From Pseudomonas sp. Irchel 3E20 (GTDB lineage: Bacteria > Pseudomonadota > Gammaproteobacteria > Pseudomonadales > Pseudomonadaceae): a stretch of DNA of 64,000 nucleotides. The position numbers and the translations under genes were made by a program. The number at the start of each line of letters is the position of its first letter. The stretch's first letter is position 1. Below the pieces are notes generated by a model. The model ran no database searches and was not told the DNA's origin. It saw nothing but the letters and a program-made list of their open reading frames with translations. The stretch lies in the NCBI RefSeq assembly GCF_900187645.1, contig NZ_FYEE01000002.1, forward strand, positions 62,001 through 126,000. Direction: 5' to 3'. This document shows, one piece after another, positions 44,537 through 53,886 of the stretch.

Positions 44537-44554
44537 ACGCAGCCAGGTGCGCGC

Positions 44555-44902
44555 TTAGAGGTCGGGCTTGGCCTTGGGCGCAGTGGCGGCGTCGGCCTTG
44601 GCTTGCAGGTTGTTGAGGTCACGGGCGGCGCGTTCGATCTTGCCGCGCACGTTGTCCATGTCGCGGCGGCCTTTTTCCAGCAGGCTCTTGGCCGAACTGT
44701 GGCCGGTGATGCCACGGGCCAGGGCCACGCCGCCAATCGCCACTTGAATCAGGCCGAACACGCCGCCACGGCGCAGGCCTTTGCCCATCATCACCACACC
44801 GCCGGCCAGGGAGCCGATGCGTTCCCAGCCCTGCACGTTCTGCTCGGCGGGGCCGCGGGGCGTGGTGGATTCGATGCGTTGTACGAGTTTGCTGTCGCTC
44901 AT
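44555..44902 (-). CDS. DUF2892-like small membrane protein
   Basis: 115 residues. After a polar N-terminus, WERIGSLAGGVVMMGKGLRRGG and FGLIQVAIGGVALARGITGH form the two-helix YgaP/DUF2892 membrane hairpin (about 27-70); a charged helical tail (75-105) is coiled-coil-like. Function unknown. It converges on the gluzincin-like gene. Confidence 0.75.
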   Translation of the reverse strand: MSDSKLVQRIESTTPRGPAEQNVQGWERIGSLAGGVVMMGKGLRRGGVFGLIQVAIGGVALARGITGHSSAKSLLEKGRRDMDNVRGKIERAARDLNNLQAKADAATAPKAKPDL

Positions 44903-44973
44903 GATCTGTCTCCTGGGGGCGGGTTGCTCTTAAGGCTGACTACGCGGGGGCGGCGCTTGTTCCATCGGATCGC

Positions 44974-45441
44974 TCAGAACTTAGGCCCGGAACGGGTGTT
45001 ATTGCCCTTGGCCAAGCGGTCGTAGAGCACCACGTTGACCGTGGCCGCCAGGTTCATGCAACCGGTGGTGGGGATGTACACCACGTCTTCGCACCAGTCG
45101 CGGATCTCTTTGTCCAGGGAGCCGTCCTCGGGGCCGAAGATATACAGCGCGCGGTCCGGGTGAGTGTATTCGGGCAGCGAACGGGCGCCCTCGACCAACT
45201 CCACTGCCACCGGGATGCAGCCTAGGGGCAGGATTTTTTTCAGGTCGTCGATGCCGATCAGCGGGATGTCCTGGTGGACTTTCTTGGTGTCGGTCACGAA
45301 GTCGCGGGCCCGTTCATAGCGCTTGCCGGTGTAGAACACCGAAGCCACGCCATAGCAACCCGCCGCACGCATCACCGAGCCGACGTTTTCCGGTGATTTG
45401 GGGTTGTACAAACCAATGCAGCTGTATCGTTTGTTGGCCAC
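44974..45441 (-). CDS. SPOUT-family RNA methyltransferase (TrmH/TrmL type)
   Basis: 155 residues. Knotted SPOUT motifs: LYNPKSPENVGSVMRAAGCYG near 11-31 (motif 1), IFGPEDGSLDKE near 100-111 (motif 2) and VYIPTTGCMNLAATVNVVLYD near 120-140 (motif 3). It is of TrmL-like length; TrmL 2'-O-methylates the tRNA anticodon wobble base, but this member's target is not shown. It uses a GTG start at 45441. A gap of 72 bases separates it from the DUF2892 gene downstream. Confidence 0.85.
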   Translation of the reverse strand: MANKRYSCIGLYNPKSPENVGSVMRAAGCYGVASVFYTGKRYERARDFVTDTKKVHQDIPLIGIDDLKKILPLGCIPVAVELVEGARSLPEYTHPDRALYIFGPEDGSLDKEIRDWCEDVVYIPTTGCMNLAATVNVVLYDRLAKGNNTRSGPKF

Positions 45442-45533
45442 GGGAGGGGGAGCCTTCGGGGAAAAGGCGCGATTATACGGCGATTGCGGTGTTTAGCCGA
45501 TGGCTATCGCCAGCCTCTGTGGGAGCAGTTCCC

Positions 45534-45861
45534 CCGGCTTTTGTGGGAGCGAGCCTGCTCGCGATAGCAATCTGTCAGCAGGCAGGGGTGTTGGCGGTAC
45601 CGCCGCCATCGCGGGCAGGCCTGCTCCCACAGGTTTGGCGCAGTTCTCCCGGCTTTTGTGGGAGCGAGCCTGCTCGCGATAGCAATCTGTCAGCAGGCAG
45701 GGGTGTTGGCGGTGCCGCTGCCATCGCGGGCAGGCCCGCTCCCACAGGTTTGGCGCAGTTCCCCCGGCTTTTGTGGGAGCGAGCCTGCTCGCGATAGCAA
45801 TCTGTCAGCAGGCAGGGGTGTTGGCGGTACCGCTGCCATCGCGGGCAGGCCTGCTCCCACA
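45534..45861. repeat. Tandem array of three REPINs, 115-base period
   Basis: Three consecutive units begin CCGGCTTTTGTGGGAGCGAG at 45534, 45649 and 45764. Each unit contains a REP (GTGGGAGCGAGCCTGCTCGC), a spacer with TCTGTCAGCAGGCAGGGG, and an inverted REP (CATCGCGGGCAGGCCTGCTC). The copies are nearly identical; differences are single bases such as GTACCGCCG, GTGCCGCTG, GTACCGCTG. A fragment of a fourth (CTGTGGGAGCAGTTCCCCCGG) lies at 45516-45537. No RAYT transposase gene is in the window. Confidence 0.92.
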
Positions 45862-45897
45862 GTGGAGCGGACTCCAAGGCCCAGGTTGCAGGCGCAG

Positions 45898-46260
45898 TCA
45901 CTCGTCCTTTTTCATCAACCCCGCCAGGGCGGCGAACGGGTTGTGGGTGGCCTTGGCGATGGTGGGGGTACTCAGGGAGCCCTCGCCGAAGTACTGCTGG
46001 TCGGTGTAGCGCGAGTGTTCGTTGTCGTGGCAGTACAGGCACAACAGTTCCCAGTTGGAGCCGTCCTGGGGGTTGTTGTCGTGGTTGTGGTCGCGGTGGT
46101 GCACGGTCAGTTCGCTCAGGCGCTTGCCGGCAAATTCACGGGCGCAGCGGCCGCACACGTGGGGGTACATTTTCAGCGCTTTGTCGCGGTAACCCATCTC
46201 GCGGTCGCGTTGGGCGTCGGCGAGGATACGGTCCAGTTTGGAGGTATTGGTCGAACTCAT
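45898..46260 (-). CDS. YajD-family HNH nuclease
   Basis: 120 residues. A zinc-ribbon-like HNH fold: CGRC near 36-39, TVHHRDHNHDNNPQ near 52-65 (the ββα-metal HH core), and LLCLYCHDNEH near 72-82. Family name from E. coli YajD; the role is unknown, with DNA nicking activity expected from the fold. Between a REPIN array and a spermidine-synthase-like gene. Confidence 0.88.
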   Translation of the reverse strand: MSSTNTSKLDRILADAQRDREMGYRDKALKMYPHVCGRCAREFAGKRLSELTVHHRDHNHDNNPQDGSNWELLCLYCHDNEHSRYTDQQYFGEGSLSTPTIAKATHNPFAALAGLMKKDE

Positions 46261-46308
46261 GGGTTCACCTGTGTAGAAGACGAATGACGGGAGTGCTGGC
46301 AGTTTAGC

Positions 46309-46995
46309 TCAGCCCTTGAGTTTCTCGGCAATCCAGATGGTGTGCCGGGTGCCCTTGTTGCCGTGGGCGAAGACTTGCACTTCTTCGGCCTTGAACCCGG
46401 CCTTTTTCAGTTTGTCGCTGAACTGGCGGTCGGCGCTGGCCGACCACACTGCCAGCACGCCCTTGGGCCGCAGGGCCTTGGCGCAGGCGCTGAGGCCGCC
46501 GGCCGAGTACAGCCAACTGTTGGCTTTCTGGGTCAGGCCTTCGGGGCCGTTGTCGACGTCCAGCATGATGGCGTCAAAGCCCTGGGGTTCGGCTTGCAGC
46601 ACCTTGGCCACGTCTTCCAGGCGGATCACGGTGCGCGGGTCGAGCAGCGGGCGCCCGGATTTTTCCCCCAGCGCCCCGCGGTTCCACTCCACCACGCCTG
46701 GCACCAGCTCGGCGACCACCACTTCGGCGCTCTTGCCCAGGTGCTTGAGGGCCGAGGCCAGGGTAAAGCCCATGCCCAGGCCGCCGATCAGCACCCGCGA
46801 GCCGGGCCGGCCGGCCACTTTGCGGCAGGGGATCTCGGCCAGGGCATCCTCGGAGCCGTGCATGCGGGTATTCATCAATTGCCCGCCGTCGCCACCCTGG
46901 ATCTTGATGACGAAATCCTCGCCGTACTCGAACAGGCACAAGGCACCGCCGTTGTCGGGGATCGGGGTGGTGTCCAGCAGAACGAAACGTTTCAT
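46309..46995 (-). CDS. Spermidine synthase-like methyltransferase-fold protein
   Basis: 228 residues. Rossmann motif VLIGGLGMGFTLASAL near 68-83, EVVVAELVPGVVEWN near 89-103 and FDAIMLDVDNGPEGL near 137-151 follow the spermidine synthase order, but the N-terminal region is short and lacks the polyamine-site motif, so it may be a distinct SAM enzyme. It is probably co-transcribed with yajD (48 bases). Confidence 0.7.
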   Translation of the reverse strand: MKRFVLLDTTPIPDNGGALCLFEYGEDFVIKIQGGDGGQLMNTRMHGSEDALAEIPCRKVAGRPGSRVLIGGLGMGFTLASALKHLGKSAEVVVAELVPGVVEWNRGALGEKSGRPLLDPRTVIRLEDVAKVLQAEPQGFDAIMLDVDNGPEGLTQKANSWLYSAGGLSACAKALRPKGVLAVWSASADRQFSDKLKKAGFKAEEVQVFAHGNKGTRHTIWIAEKLKG

Positions 46996-47096
46996 GGGGT
47001 GCTCATGTGAGAAGGAGGAAAAACCGCGAGGGAGCAGGGCAAACCGGCGCGGTTGGGAGTAGCCTGAGGCTCACCACCAGGGCCAGGGAGCCAACG

Positions 47097-47381
47097 ATGA
47101 AGCGCACCATTCTAACGGTCATTGCTGGGGCCGCGCTCTGGATAAGTGCGGCGCAGGCCCAGGAGTTGCAGACGGTGCCGGTGGCGCCGCCGCCCGTGCC
47201 GGGTTCGCCGGGCACCGCCACGCCCACGCCTTACCCGCAAGTCACCCCGCCCGGCGTGCCCCGGGCCACGGGCAGCCGCAACGGCGCGCCGCTGCTGCCG
47301 CCCATCGACAAGCCCGGGCCGCCGAAAGACCAGCCGTTGCCCGTAGACCCGGCCCCGGACAAGCTCAAGCCCGGCAGCTAG
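47097..47381 (+). CDS. Small proline-rich secreted protein
   Basis: 94 residues. Signal peptide (MKRTILTVIAGAALWISAAQA, cleavage near residue 21), then a disordered chain of about 70 residues with 25 or so prolines in PVAPPPVPG, PPIDKPGPPKDQP runs. No domain recognised. ATG at 47097 is 7 bases after GGGAG. It overlaps the end of the opposing cNMP gene by 4 bases. Confidence 0.7.
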   Translation: MKRTILTVIAGAALWISAAQAQELQTVPVAPPPVPGSPGTATPTPYPQVTPPGVPRATGSRNGAPLLPPIDKPGPPKDQPLPVDPAPDKLKPGS

Positions 47382-47851
47382 ACCTGCTGCGACAGCAGTT
47401 TGCCATCGGCCATGCGCAGGCGTTTGGACAGGGCGATGGCCAGGGCGCGGATGATTTTGGCGGCGACTTTCGGCGCGTCGTTGAGCATGCGCTCCAGGGA
47501 ATCCTTGCCCAGGGTCAGCAACTGGCAGTCCTCGGCGGCCACGCAACTGGCCGAGCGCCGCTCGCCGTCGAGCACCGCCATTTCGCCAAAGGCGCGGCCG
47601 GCGCGCAGGGTGGCGATGGTCATCGCGTGGCCGTCGCCATTGGTTTTTTGCACCGCCACCTGGCCGCTGTGGAGGATGCACATGAAGCTGCCGGCGTCGC
47701 CCTCGTGGAAAATGGCTTCGCCCTGGGCAATGGTGGCGATGCTGAAGTAGCCCGCCGCCGCCGCGAAGTCCGCAGGCAGCAGTTGATCGAACAGGCCGCA
47801 GTCCATCAGCCAGTCGCGGATTTCGTTGTTCAGTAGGGTCGGTTCGGACAT
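47378..47851 (-). CDS. Stand-alone cyclic-nucleotide-binding domain protein
   Basis: 157 residues with a single cNMP-binding jelly roll (about 18-135): IFHEGDAGSFMCILHSGQVAV and the phosphate-binding cassette FGEMAVLDGERRSASCVA near 93-110. The cassette's glutamate (FGE) and arginine (RRSA) are kept, so it may bind cAMP or another cyclic nucleotide. There is no DNA-binding domain, unlike Crp/Vfr. ATG at 47851 chosen; a GTG at 47899 in frame is possible. Confidence 0.83.
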   Translation of the reverse strand: MSEPTLLNNEIRDWLMDCGLFDQLLPADFAAAAGYFSIATIAQGEAIFHEGDAGSFMCILHSGQVAVQKTNGDGHAMTIATLRAGRAFGEMAVLDGERRSASCVAAEDCQLLTLGKDSLERMLNDAPKVAAKIIRALAIALSKRLRMADGKLLSQQV

Positions 47852-47918
47852 GGTCGTGCGTCTTTGGTCTTTGAAAATGAGTGCGTGTGGTTCAGACACG
47901 CACGCGGCCTACAGTTCC

Positions 47919-49973
47919 TCAGGCGATGCCCAGCACCTTGAACACAAAGGCGTATTCGAGAGCTACGTCACGTAATCCCTGATAGCGCCCGCTCATGCCG
48001 CCGTGGCCGGCCTCCAGTTCCGTCTTGAGCAGCAACGGGTTGGTGTCGGTCTTGGTGGCGCGCAATTTGGCCACCCACTTGGCCGCTTCCCAATACTGCA
48101 CGCGGCTGTCGTTGTAACCGGCGATCACCAGCAGCGCCGGGTAGGCCTGGGCGCGCACGTTTTCGTACGGCGCGTAGGCCTTGATCCGCGCGTGTACCTG
48201 CGGGTCCTGGGGGTTGCCCCATTCGTCGTACTCGGTGACGGTCAGCGGCAGTTCGGGGTCGAGCATGGTGTTGAGCACATCGACGAACGGCACTTCGGCA
48301 ATGGCCGCGGCGAACAACTGGGGGCGCTGGTTGAGCACCGCGCCAATCAACAGGCCGCCAGCGCTGCCGCCACTGATGACCAGTTGCTCGGGGCGGGTGT
48401 AGCCCTGGGCGATCAGGTGTTCGGCGCAGGCGATGAAGTCATTGAAGGTGTTCTGTTTGTGCTCCTGCTTGCCGGCGCGGTACCAGGCTTCGCCCAACTC
48501 GCCGCCACCACGCACATGGGCGATGGCGAAGGCCACGCCCCGGTCCAGCAGGCTCAGGCGCGCGTGGGAGAACCAGGGGTCGAGGCTTTCGCCATAGGCA
48601 CCGTAGCCGTAGAGGTAGAGCGGTGTCGGCTGGCCCAGGCATTGGCGCTTGACCACCAGGCTGATGGGCACCTGCGTGCCGTCCGGCGCGGTGGCCCACA
48701 GGCGTTGGCTGACGTAGGCGTCGGCGTCGAATGGGCCGAGCACCGGGGTTTGCTTGAGCACCACTTGCTCGCCGGTGGCCAGGTGCAGTTGGCGGATTTG
48801 CGCCGGACGGTTGAGGGCTTCGTAGCGCAGGCGGATGTGTTCGCTGGCAAATTCCAGGCTGTTTTGCACATAGAGGCTGTAGGCCGCGTCGGGCAACTCT
48901 ACGCGGTAGGCCGGCAGGCCCTGGGGCCGCACTTCGATGACCGGCAGGCCACCGATGCGCAGGCTCAGGGTCAGGCCCCCAGCGTTGAGGCTCAAGCCGT
49001 CGAGCATCACCGTATCGCTGTGGGGGATCAGGGTTTGCCAGTCGCCGGCGGTGGGCGCCTGGCCCTGGTCAGCGGCTTGGTACAGGGCGAAGTTGATGCC
49101 GTCGCGGTTGCTACGGATCAGCCAGGTCCACTGGCCGTCGAGCTGGCCGTGATCGACCTCGTATTCATGGCCTTCGACCCGCGGCGCCAGGCAAGTGAAG
49201 GGCTGTTGCGGCTGGCTGGCGTCCAGGGCCCAGACTTCGCTGGTGGTCTTGCTGCCCAGCGACAGCAGCAACTGGCGCTCGGAACTTGAGCGGTAGCAGT
49301 GCAGGAAAAAACGCCCGTCCGGCTCGTGGAACACTTCTTGCGCGGCGGTGCCGTCGAGGCGATAGCGAAAGAGTTTGTGCGGGCGATGGGTATCGTCCAG
49401 TTCGCCGAAAAACAGGGTCAGGCTGTCGTTGGCCCAGGTCATGCTGCCGTCGCAGTCCTGGAAGGGCAGTTCGCTGAGTTTGTCGTTGCTCAGTTCCTTG
49501 ACGAACAGGGTGTAGGTTTCTTCGCCGCTGGTGTCTAGGCTGTAGGCCAGGCGCTGGTGGTCGGGGCTGATGCTGAAGGCGCCGAGGGAGAAAAACCCGC
49601 CGTTGGCCAGCACGTTGGGGTCCAGCAGCAGTTGTTCGCGGCTTTCGTCCAGGGTCAGGCTGTCGTCCGCCGGGCGCGGGCAGCGGTAGTGGCGCGCGTA
49701 CTCATCGCCCGCCGTGGTGCGGGTGTAATACAGGTACGGGCCCCAGGGCGAGGGCAGGGACAGGTCGGTTTCCAGGATGCGGCCCTTGATCTCTTCGAAC
49801 AGCGCCTCGCGCAGCGGCGCTTGATCGGCCAATTGCGCCTGCACGTAGCTGTTTTCGGCCTTGAGGTAGTCGAGCACCGGGGCGCTGTCGCGCTCCTGCA
49901 GCCAGGCGTAGGGATCGGCACCGTCGGCCTTGTGGGCAATGGGCGCGGCGAGAACGGAAGAAGAAACGGGCAT
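47919..49973 (-). CDS. S9 family serine peptidase (oligopeptidase B type)
   Basis: 684 residues. N-terminal seven-bladed propeller (about 70-400) and C-terminal alpha/beta hydrolase with the catalytic triad Ser537 (ISGGSAGG), Asp622 (AGYNDSRV) and His657 (EAGHGGMSGR). Size, the RVQYWE and DPWFSHARLSLLDRGVAFAIAHVRGGGE segments fit oligopeptidase B (PtrB), which cleaves short peptides after Arg/Lys. The ATG at 49973 is preferred over a TTG 24 bases upstream. Single gene, divergent from a membrane protein. Confidence 0.92.
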   Translation of the reverse strand: MPVSSSVLAAPIAHKADGADPYAWLQERDSAPVLDYLKAENSYVQAQLADQAPLREALFEEIKGRILETDLSLPSPWGPYLYYTRTTAGDEYARHYRCPRPADDSLTLDESREQLLLDPNVLANGGFFSLGAFSISPDHQRLAYSLDTSGEETYTLFVKELSNDKLSELPFQDCDGSMTWANDSLTLFFGELDDTHRPHKLFRYRLDGTAAQEVFHEPDGRFFLHCYRSSSERQLLLSLGSKTTSEVWALDASQPQQPFTCLAPRVEGHEYEVDHGQLDGQWTWLIRSNRDGINFALYQAADQGQAPTAGDWQTLIPHSDTVMLDGLSLNAGGLTLSLRIGGLPVIEVRPQGLPAYRVELPDAAYSLYVQNSLEFASEHIRLRYEALNRPAQIRQLHLATGEQVVLKQTPVLGPFDADAYVSQRLWATAPDGTQVPISLVVKRQCLGQPTPLYLYGYGAYGESLDPWFSHARLSLLDRGVAFAIAHVRGGGELGEAWYRAGKQEHKQNTFNDFIACAEHLIAQGYTRPEQLVISGGSAGGLLIGAVLNQRPQLFAAAIAEVPFVDVLNTMLDPELPLTVTEYDEWGNPQDPQVHARIKAYAPYENVRAQAYPALLVIAGYNDSRVQYWEAAKWVAKLRATKTDTNPLLLKTELEAGHGGMSGRYQGLRDVALEYAFVFKVLGIA

Positions 49974-50080
49974 TTTGAGCTCTCGGGCAATTGACAAAAC
50001 GGGCGACGCGCAAGGCGTACAAGCCTGATGGGCGAAAAGCCGTTATCATAGCGCCTCTTTGCCTGCCAGCCATGGACACC

Positions 50081-50572
50081 ATGACCGAGAACGACTTTCT
50101 GATCGCCTGGGGCCTTTACGCCGTTGCCGCTTTGGGCTGCCTGTTGGTGTGGATGCGCATGACCCGCTGGATGTGGCGCTGGCTGCGCGAGCCCTTGCGG
50201 GTGTTGATGGCGGTGGTGTTGTTCACGCCCACCATCATCGACCCGGTCAAGGAGCAGTTCGCCCCCGCCGTGGCGATCACCGTGATGGACCTGCTGCTCA
50301 AGGTCGGCAACAACGTCCTGCGTGCAGTCTCGGACCTGGTGATGTACAGCATCATCGCCCTGGGCCTGTACCTGGTGTTCGCGCTGATCCGCTGGCCCAT
50401 CGAGCGCAGCATCAACGAACGCAAGGCGCGCAACGAGGCCGCCAAGGCTGCCGCGGCCGCGGCTGACGCGCAGCTCGACGAACAACCTTTCGGGCATGCC
50501 GGCGACGACCGCTATGGCCGTGCGCCACTGCCCAGCAACCCCCAGCGGTCGCGCGTCGAACCGCGTTTGTAA
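50081..50572 (+). CDS. Small integral membrane protein of unknown function
   Basis: 163 residues. Two or three transmembrane helices (about 8-28, 40-60 and 88-110) separated by a amphipathic stretch, then a charged C-terminal tail rich in Ala, Arg and Glu. No family recognised. A second ATG 9 bases upstream at 50072 is an alternative. It precedes the amidotransferase by 32 bases. Confidence 0.65.
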   Translation: MTENDFLIAWGLYAVAALGCLLVWMRMTRWMWRWLREPLRVLMAVVLFTPTIIDPVKEQFAPAVAITVMDLLLKVGNNVLRAVSDLVMYSIIALGLYLVFALIRWPIERSINERKARNEAAKAAAAAADAQLDEQPFGHAGDDRYGRAPLPSNPQRSRVEPRL

Positions 50573-50604
50573 CCTGGCCCCGGCATTGAAGCGAGAGTCC
50601 GAGC

Positions 50605-51384
50605 ATGTGTGAGTTACTGGGCATGAGCGCCAATGTACCGACCGATATTGTGTTCAGCTTCACCGGGCTGATGCAGCGCGGCGGGCGCACCGGCCCGCAC
50701 CGCGACGGTTGGGGCATCGCGTTTTATGAAGGGCGCGGCTTGCGCCTGTTCCAGGACCCGGGCGCCAGTTGCGACTCGGAAGTGGCGTTGCTGGTGCAGC
50801 GCTACCCGATCAAAAGCGAAGTGGTTATTGGCCACATCCGCCAGGCCAACGTCGGCAAGGTCTGCCTGTCCAACACTCATCCCTTCGTGCGCGAGCTGTG
50901 GGGGCGCAACTGGTGCTTTGCGCACAACGGCCAGCTCGCCGGTTTCGCCCCCGCGGCAACTTTTTATCGGCCCGTCGGCGATACCGACAGCGAAGCGGCG
51001 TTCTGCGACCTGCTCAACCGCGTGCGCGATGCCTTCCCGGAGCCGGTGGACATCGAGCAGTTGCTGCCCTCGTTGCTGCAAGCCTGCGCCGAGTACCGCA
51101 GCCTGGGCGTATTCAACTGCCTGCTCAGCGACGGTGATTGGCTGTTTTGCTATTGCTCCACCAAACTGGCGCAGATCACCCGGCGTGCGCCCTTCGGCCC
51201 GGCGCGCTTGAAGGACGTGGACGTGATCGTCGACTTCCAGGCCGAAACCACGCCCAATGACGTGGTCACCGTGATCGCCACCGAACCCTTGACCGAAAAC
51301 GAAACCTGGACCCGCTACCAGCCCGGCCAATGGAGCCTGTGGCGTGGTGGCGAATGCGTGGCCCAAGGCCAAACCGAACCATAA
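50605..51384 (+). CDS. Class II glutamine amidotransferase (YafJ type)
   Basis: 259 residues. The MCELLGM start places the N-terminal nucleophile Cys2; [16 protein letters not shown] near 28-43, [10 protein letters not shown] near 73-82, NTHPF and FAHNGQL near 107-113 complete the glutamine pocket of the GATase_4/YafJ group. The acceptor and product are unknown. Followed 11 bases later by the DUF2937 gene. Confidence 0.88.
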   Translation: MCELLGMSANVPTDIVFSFTGLMQRGGRTGPHRDGWGIAFYEGRGLRLFQDPGASCDSEVALLVQRYPIKSEVVIGHIRQANVGKVCLSNTHPFVRELWGRNWCFAHNGQLAGFAPAATFYRPVGDTDSEAAFCDLLNRVRDAFPEPVDIEQLLPSLLQACAEYRSLGVFNCLLSDGDWLFCYCSTKLAQITRRAPFGPARLKDVDVIVDFQAETTPNDVVTVIATEPLTENETWTRYQPGQWSLWRGGECVAQGQTEP

Positions 51385-51395
51385 GGACGTCCACG

Positions 51396-51938
51396 ATGTT
51401 GCTCAGTTATCTGCGCCTGGTGTTGTTTGCGGCGGGCCTGTTGATCGGGGTTCAGGTGCCGGGGTTTGTCAGCGATTACGGCAAGCGCGTCGAGGCGCAC
51501 CTGATCGAAGCGCAGACCGGCCTGCAAGGCTTCCAGCGCACCGCCGAACAGTTCTTCAAGGGCGATTTGCAAGCCCTGGTCGCCCATTACCGTGCCAGCG
51601 ACGACCCGGTGTTTCGCAGCGACGCCGACAGCCTGAGCACCTTGCTCACCCGCCAGCAGGCGTTAGACAAGCAGTTCCAGGCCATGCAAGGCCCGTGGTA
51701 CATCCGCGTGCTGCAAGTGGCGCTGGCCGCCGACCCGGCGATCCGCGAGGAAACCTGGAACGGCTACAGCTACCAGATCCTCCTCACCCCCGAAGCCATG
51801 GGCTGGGCCATGGGCGGCGCGTTGGCCTTGTCGTTTGGCATCGAATGCCTGTTCCGCCTGATCGACTGGGTGGTGCTGGGCGGGCGGCGTCTGCGCCAGA
51901 GCCGGCCCATCGAAGACCGCAACCTGCGCGGCTTGTAA
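51396..51938 (+). CDS. DUF2937-family membrane protein
   Basis: 180 residues. A signal-anchor helix (1-20), a mainly polar helical middle (25-130), and one transmembrane helix (about 140-165) followed by a basic tail. The LRLVLFAAGLLIGVQVPGF opening and SYQILLTPEAMGWAMGGALAL fit DUF2937. Function unknown. ATG at 51396 with AAGGA upstream. Confidence 0.7.
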   Translation: MLLSYLRLVLFAAGLLIGVQVPGFVSDYGKRVEAHLIEAQTGLQGFQRTAEQFFKGDLQALVAHYRASDDPVFRSDADSLSTLLTRQQALDKQFQAMQGPWYIRVLQVALAADPAIREETWNGYSYQILLTPEAMGWAMGGALALSFGIECLFRLIDWVVLGGRRLRQSRPIEDRNLRGL

Positions 51939-51956
51939 TCCCCATAGGGTAGGAAG

Positions 51957-51976
51957 CGGGCAAGCCTGCTTGCTAC
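51957..51976. repeat. Short REP-like palindrome
   Basis: GCAAGC/GCTTGC arms around CT within AGCGGGCAAGCCTGCTTGCT between two convergent genes, REP-type core. Confidence 0.5.
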
Positions 51977-51979
51977 GTC

Positions 51980-52891
51980 TTATTTGAGGGCGATGTAAGT
52001 CTCGCCCATCTTCTGCGCATAGGCGCTCACTGTGCTCTGGCACAGGGCCACGATGTCTTCGGCCAGGTCCACGCCCACGCGCCAGCACACCACCACTTGC
52101 AGGTTCGGTGGGCGCTGGTCGATGGGCAGCAGGGTCAATTCGCCCCGGGCCAGTTCTTCGCTCACCAGCACCGGCGGCAGCGCAGCGATGCCGAAGCCGT
52201 CACGCAGCAGGCGGGTGATGGCCGACACCGAATTCACGCAACTCAGGCGCGGCGACATTACGCCATGGGCCTGCATCAGCCCGAGGATTTCCTGGTGTGG
52301 GTGGGAGTTTTTCGAGTAGGTGATGATGCGCTCGTTGGCCAGGTCGGCCAGGCCTGAGTAATCGCGGTTGTAGATCGAATTGCTGGCCACGATCCACGCC
52401 ACCGGGTGGCTGGCCAGTTCCAGGCTGCGCAGGCTTTCCTGGCGCAGCAGGTCGGTTTGCAGAATCAGATCGAGAAAGCCTTTTTGCAACTGATCGCAGA
52501 GGTTGAGCGAGGTATCGGCCACCAATTCGATTTCCACCTGCGGGTAGACGTCCGCCATCTGCGCCACCAGGGAGCTGAGCCAGGTGTGGATCACCGTGTC
52601 CATCGCGCCGATGCGGATGCGCCCCACCTTGCTGCTGCGGGTGGAGATCGACTGCTTGAGCGCCTGCATGGTGTCCATCATCTGCTCGGCGTAATCGAGC
52701 ACCTTCAAGCCCTCGGGGGTCAGGCTCACGCCGCGCGAATCACGCAAAAACAGTTTGGCCCCCAACTCGCTTTCCAGCACCGCGATGCGGCTGGAAATCG
52801 AGGCCTGGGTGGTGAACAGCTTCTCTGCGGTCAGGCGAAAGCTCTTGAGGCGCGCGACCCAGACGAAGGTTTCGAGGAACTTGAGATTCAT
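51980..52891 (-). CDS. LysR-family regulator, divergent from pxpABC
   Basis: 303 residues. Winged helix at 1-60 (FLETFVWVARLKSFRLTAEKL, TTQASISSRIAVLE), effector-binding domain from about 90. The adjacent divergent operon for 5-oxoproline breakdown (242-base gap) makes it the likely regulator of pxpABC; that is inference. Confidence 0.9.
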   Translation of the reverse strand: MNLKFLETFVWVARLKSFRLTAEKLFTTQASISSRIAVLESELGAKLFLRDSRGVSLTPEGLKVLDYAEQMMDTMQALKQSISTRSSKVGRIRIGAMDTVIHTWLSSLVAQMADVYPQVEIELVADTSLNLCDQLQKGFLDLILQTDLLRQESLRSLELASHPVAWIVASNSIYNRDYSGLADLANERIITYSKNSHPHQEILGLMQAHGVMSPRLSCVNSVSAITRLLRDGFGIAALPPVLVSEELARGELTLLPIDQRPPNLQVVVCWRVGVDLAEDIVALCQSTVSAYAQKMGETYIALK

Positions 52892-53133
52892 GGGATCAAC
52901 TTTTACTTATGCCTTGAAGCGGTTTTTATTGGTTGGACGGGCAGGGCGCCAGCATCGAAAAATGCCTGCACCCACCATAGGCGTCGGGTTCGCACAATAC
53001 CAATAAGAATCAGCTAGGCGCCCGGCTCGCCACTCGCGGTGGCCCGCCACGCAACGGACACTAACTGATAATCTGCGGAAGATTGAAGAAATTTCCCGCA
53101 TAAAAATATTCAAAAGCCTACGGGAGTGTTCAC

Positions 53134-53886
53134 GTGAGCCGCCTGCTATTGAACTGCGACATCGGCGAAAGCTTTGGCAACTGGACCCTGGGTCTGGACG
53201 CCGAGGTCATGCCCTTCATTGACTGCGCCAACGTTGCCTGCGGGTTCCACGCCGGCGATCCGAGCATCATGCGCAAGACCGTTGCCCTAGCCCTGAAGAA
53301 CGCGGTGCGCATCGGCGCGCACCCGGCGTACCAGGACCTGGCCGGGTTCGGGCGCCGCTCGATGGCGTATTCGGCCCAGGAAATCCAGGACCTGCTGCAC
53401 TACCAGATCGGCGCGCTGGACGGCATCTGCCGCGCCCAGGGCACCCGCGTCAGCTACGTCAAACCCCACGGCGCGATGTACAACGACATGATGGCCAACC
53501 CCGCCCAGTTGCGGGCGGTCATCCAGGCCGTGGCCGCCTACGACCGGCAGCTGCCGCTGATGCTCATGGCCACCCGCGATAACAGCGCGGCCCAGGCCCT
53601 GGGCGATGAATTCGGCCTGACGTTATGGTTCGAGGCCTTTGCCGACCGCGCCTACGACGCCGCCGGCCATCTGGTTTCGCGGCAGTTGCCGGGGGCGGTG
53701 CACCACGACGCCGACACCATCATCGACCAGGCCCTGCGCATCGCCCGCGGCGAGCCGCTGGTGGCCAGTGATGGCAGCGCCTTGGTGCTGCACGCCAACA
53801 CCCTGTGTGTTCACGGCGACAACGCCAGCTCGGTGGCTGCGGTACAGCGTATCCGCGAGGCCCTGGACCGGCAGGCCAACCCATGA
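53134..53886 (+). CDS. pxpA: 5-oxoprolinase subunit PxpA (LamB/YcsF family)
   Basis: 250 residues. The [13 protein letters not shown] opening, [14 protein letters not shown] near 28-41, GRRSMAY near 70 and [12 protein letters not shown] near 108-119 mark LamB/YcsF proteins, the subunit that with PxpB and PxpC forms the ATP-dependent 5-oxoprolinase converting pyroglutamate to glutamate. It uses a GTG at 53134 with GGGAG upstream, and overlaps pxpB by 4 bases. Confidence 0.93.
   Translation: MSRLLLNCDIGESFGNWTLGLDAEVMPFIDCANVACGFHAGDPSIMRKTVALALKNAVRIGAHPAYQDLAGFGRRSMAYSAQEIQDLLHYQIGALDGICRAQGTRVSYVKPHGAMYNDMMANPAQLRAVIQAVAAYDRQLPLMLMATRDNSAAQALGDEFGLTLWFEAFADRAYDAAGHLVSRQLPGAVHHDADTIIDQALRIARGEPLVASDGSALVLHANTLCVHGDNASSVAAVQRIREALDRQANP

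Noticed and set aside
45500..45861. CRISPR-like array
   Set aside because: The repeating unit is 115 bases and composed of inverted REPs with identical spacers, so it is a REPIN tandem and not repeat-spacer DNA.
52892..53133. Additional small gene in the LysR-pxpA gap
   Set aside because: Only short frames without start signals; the region is best explained as the divergent promoter.
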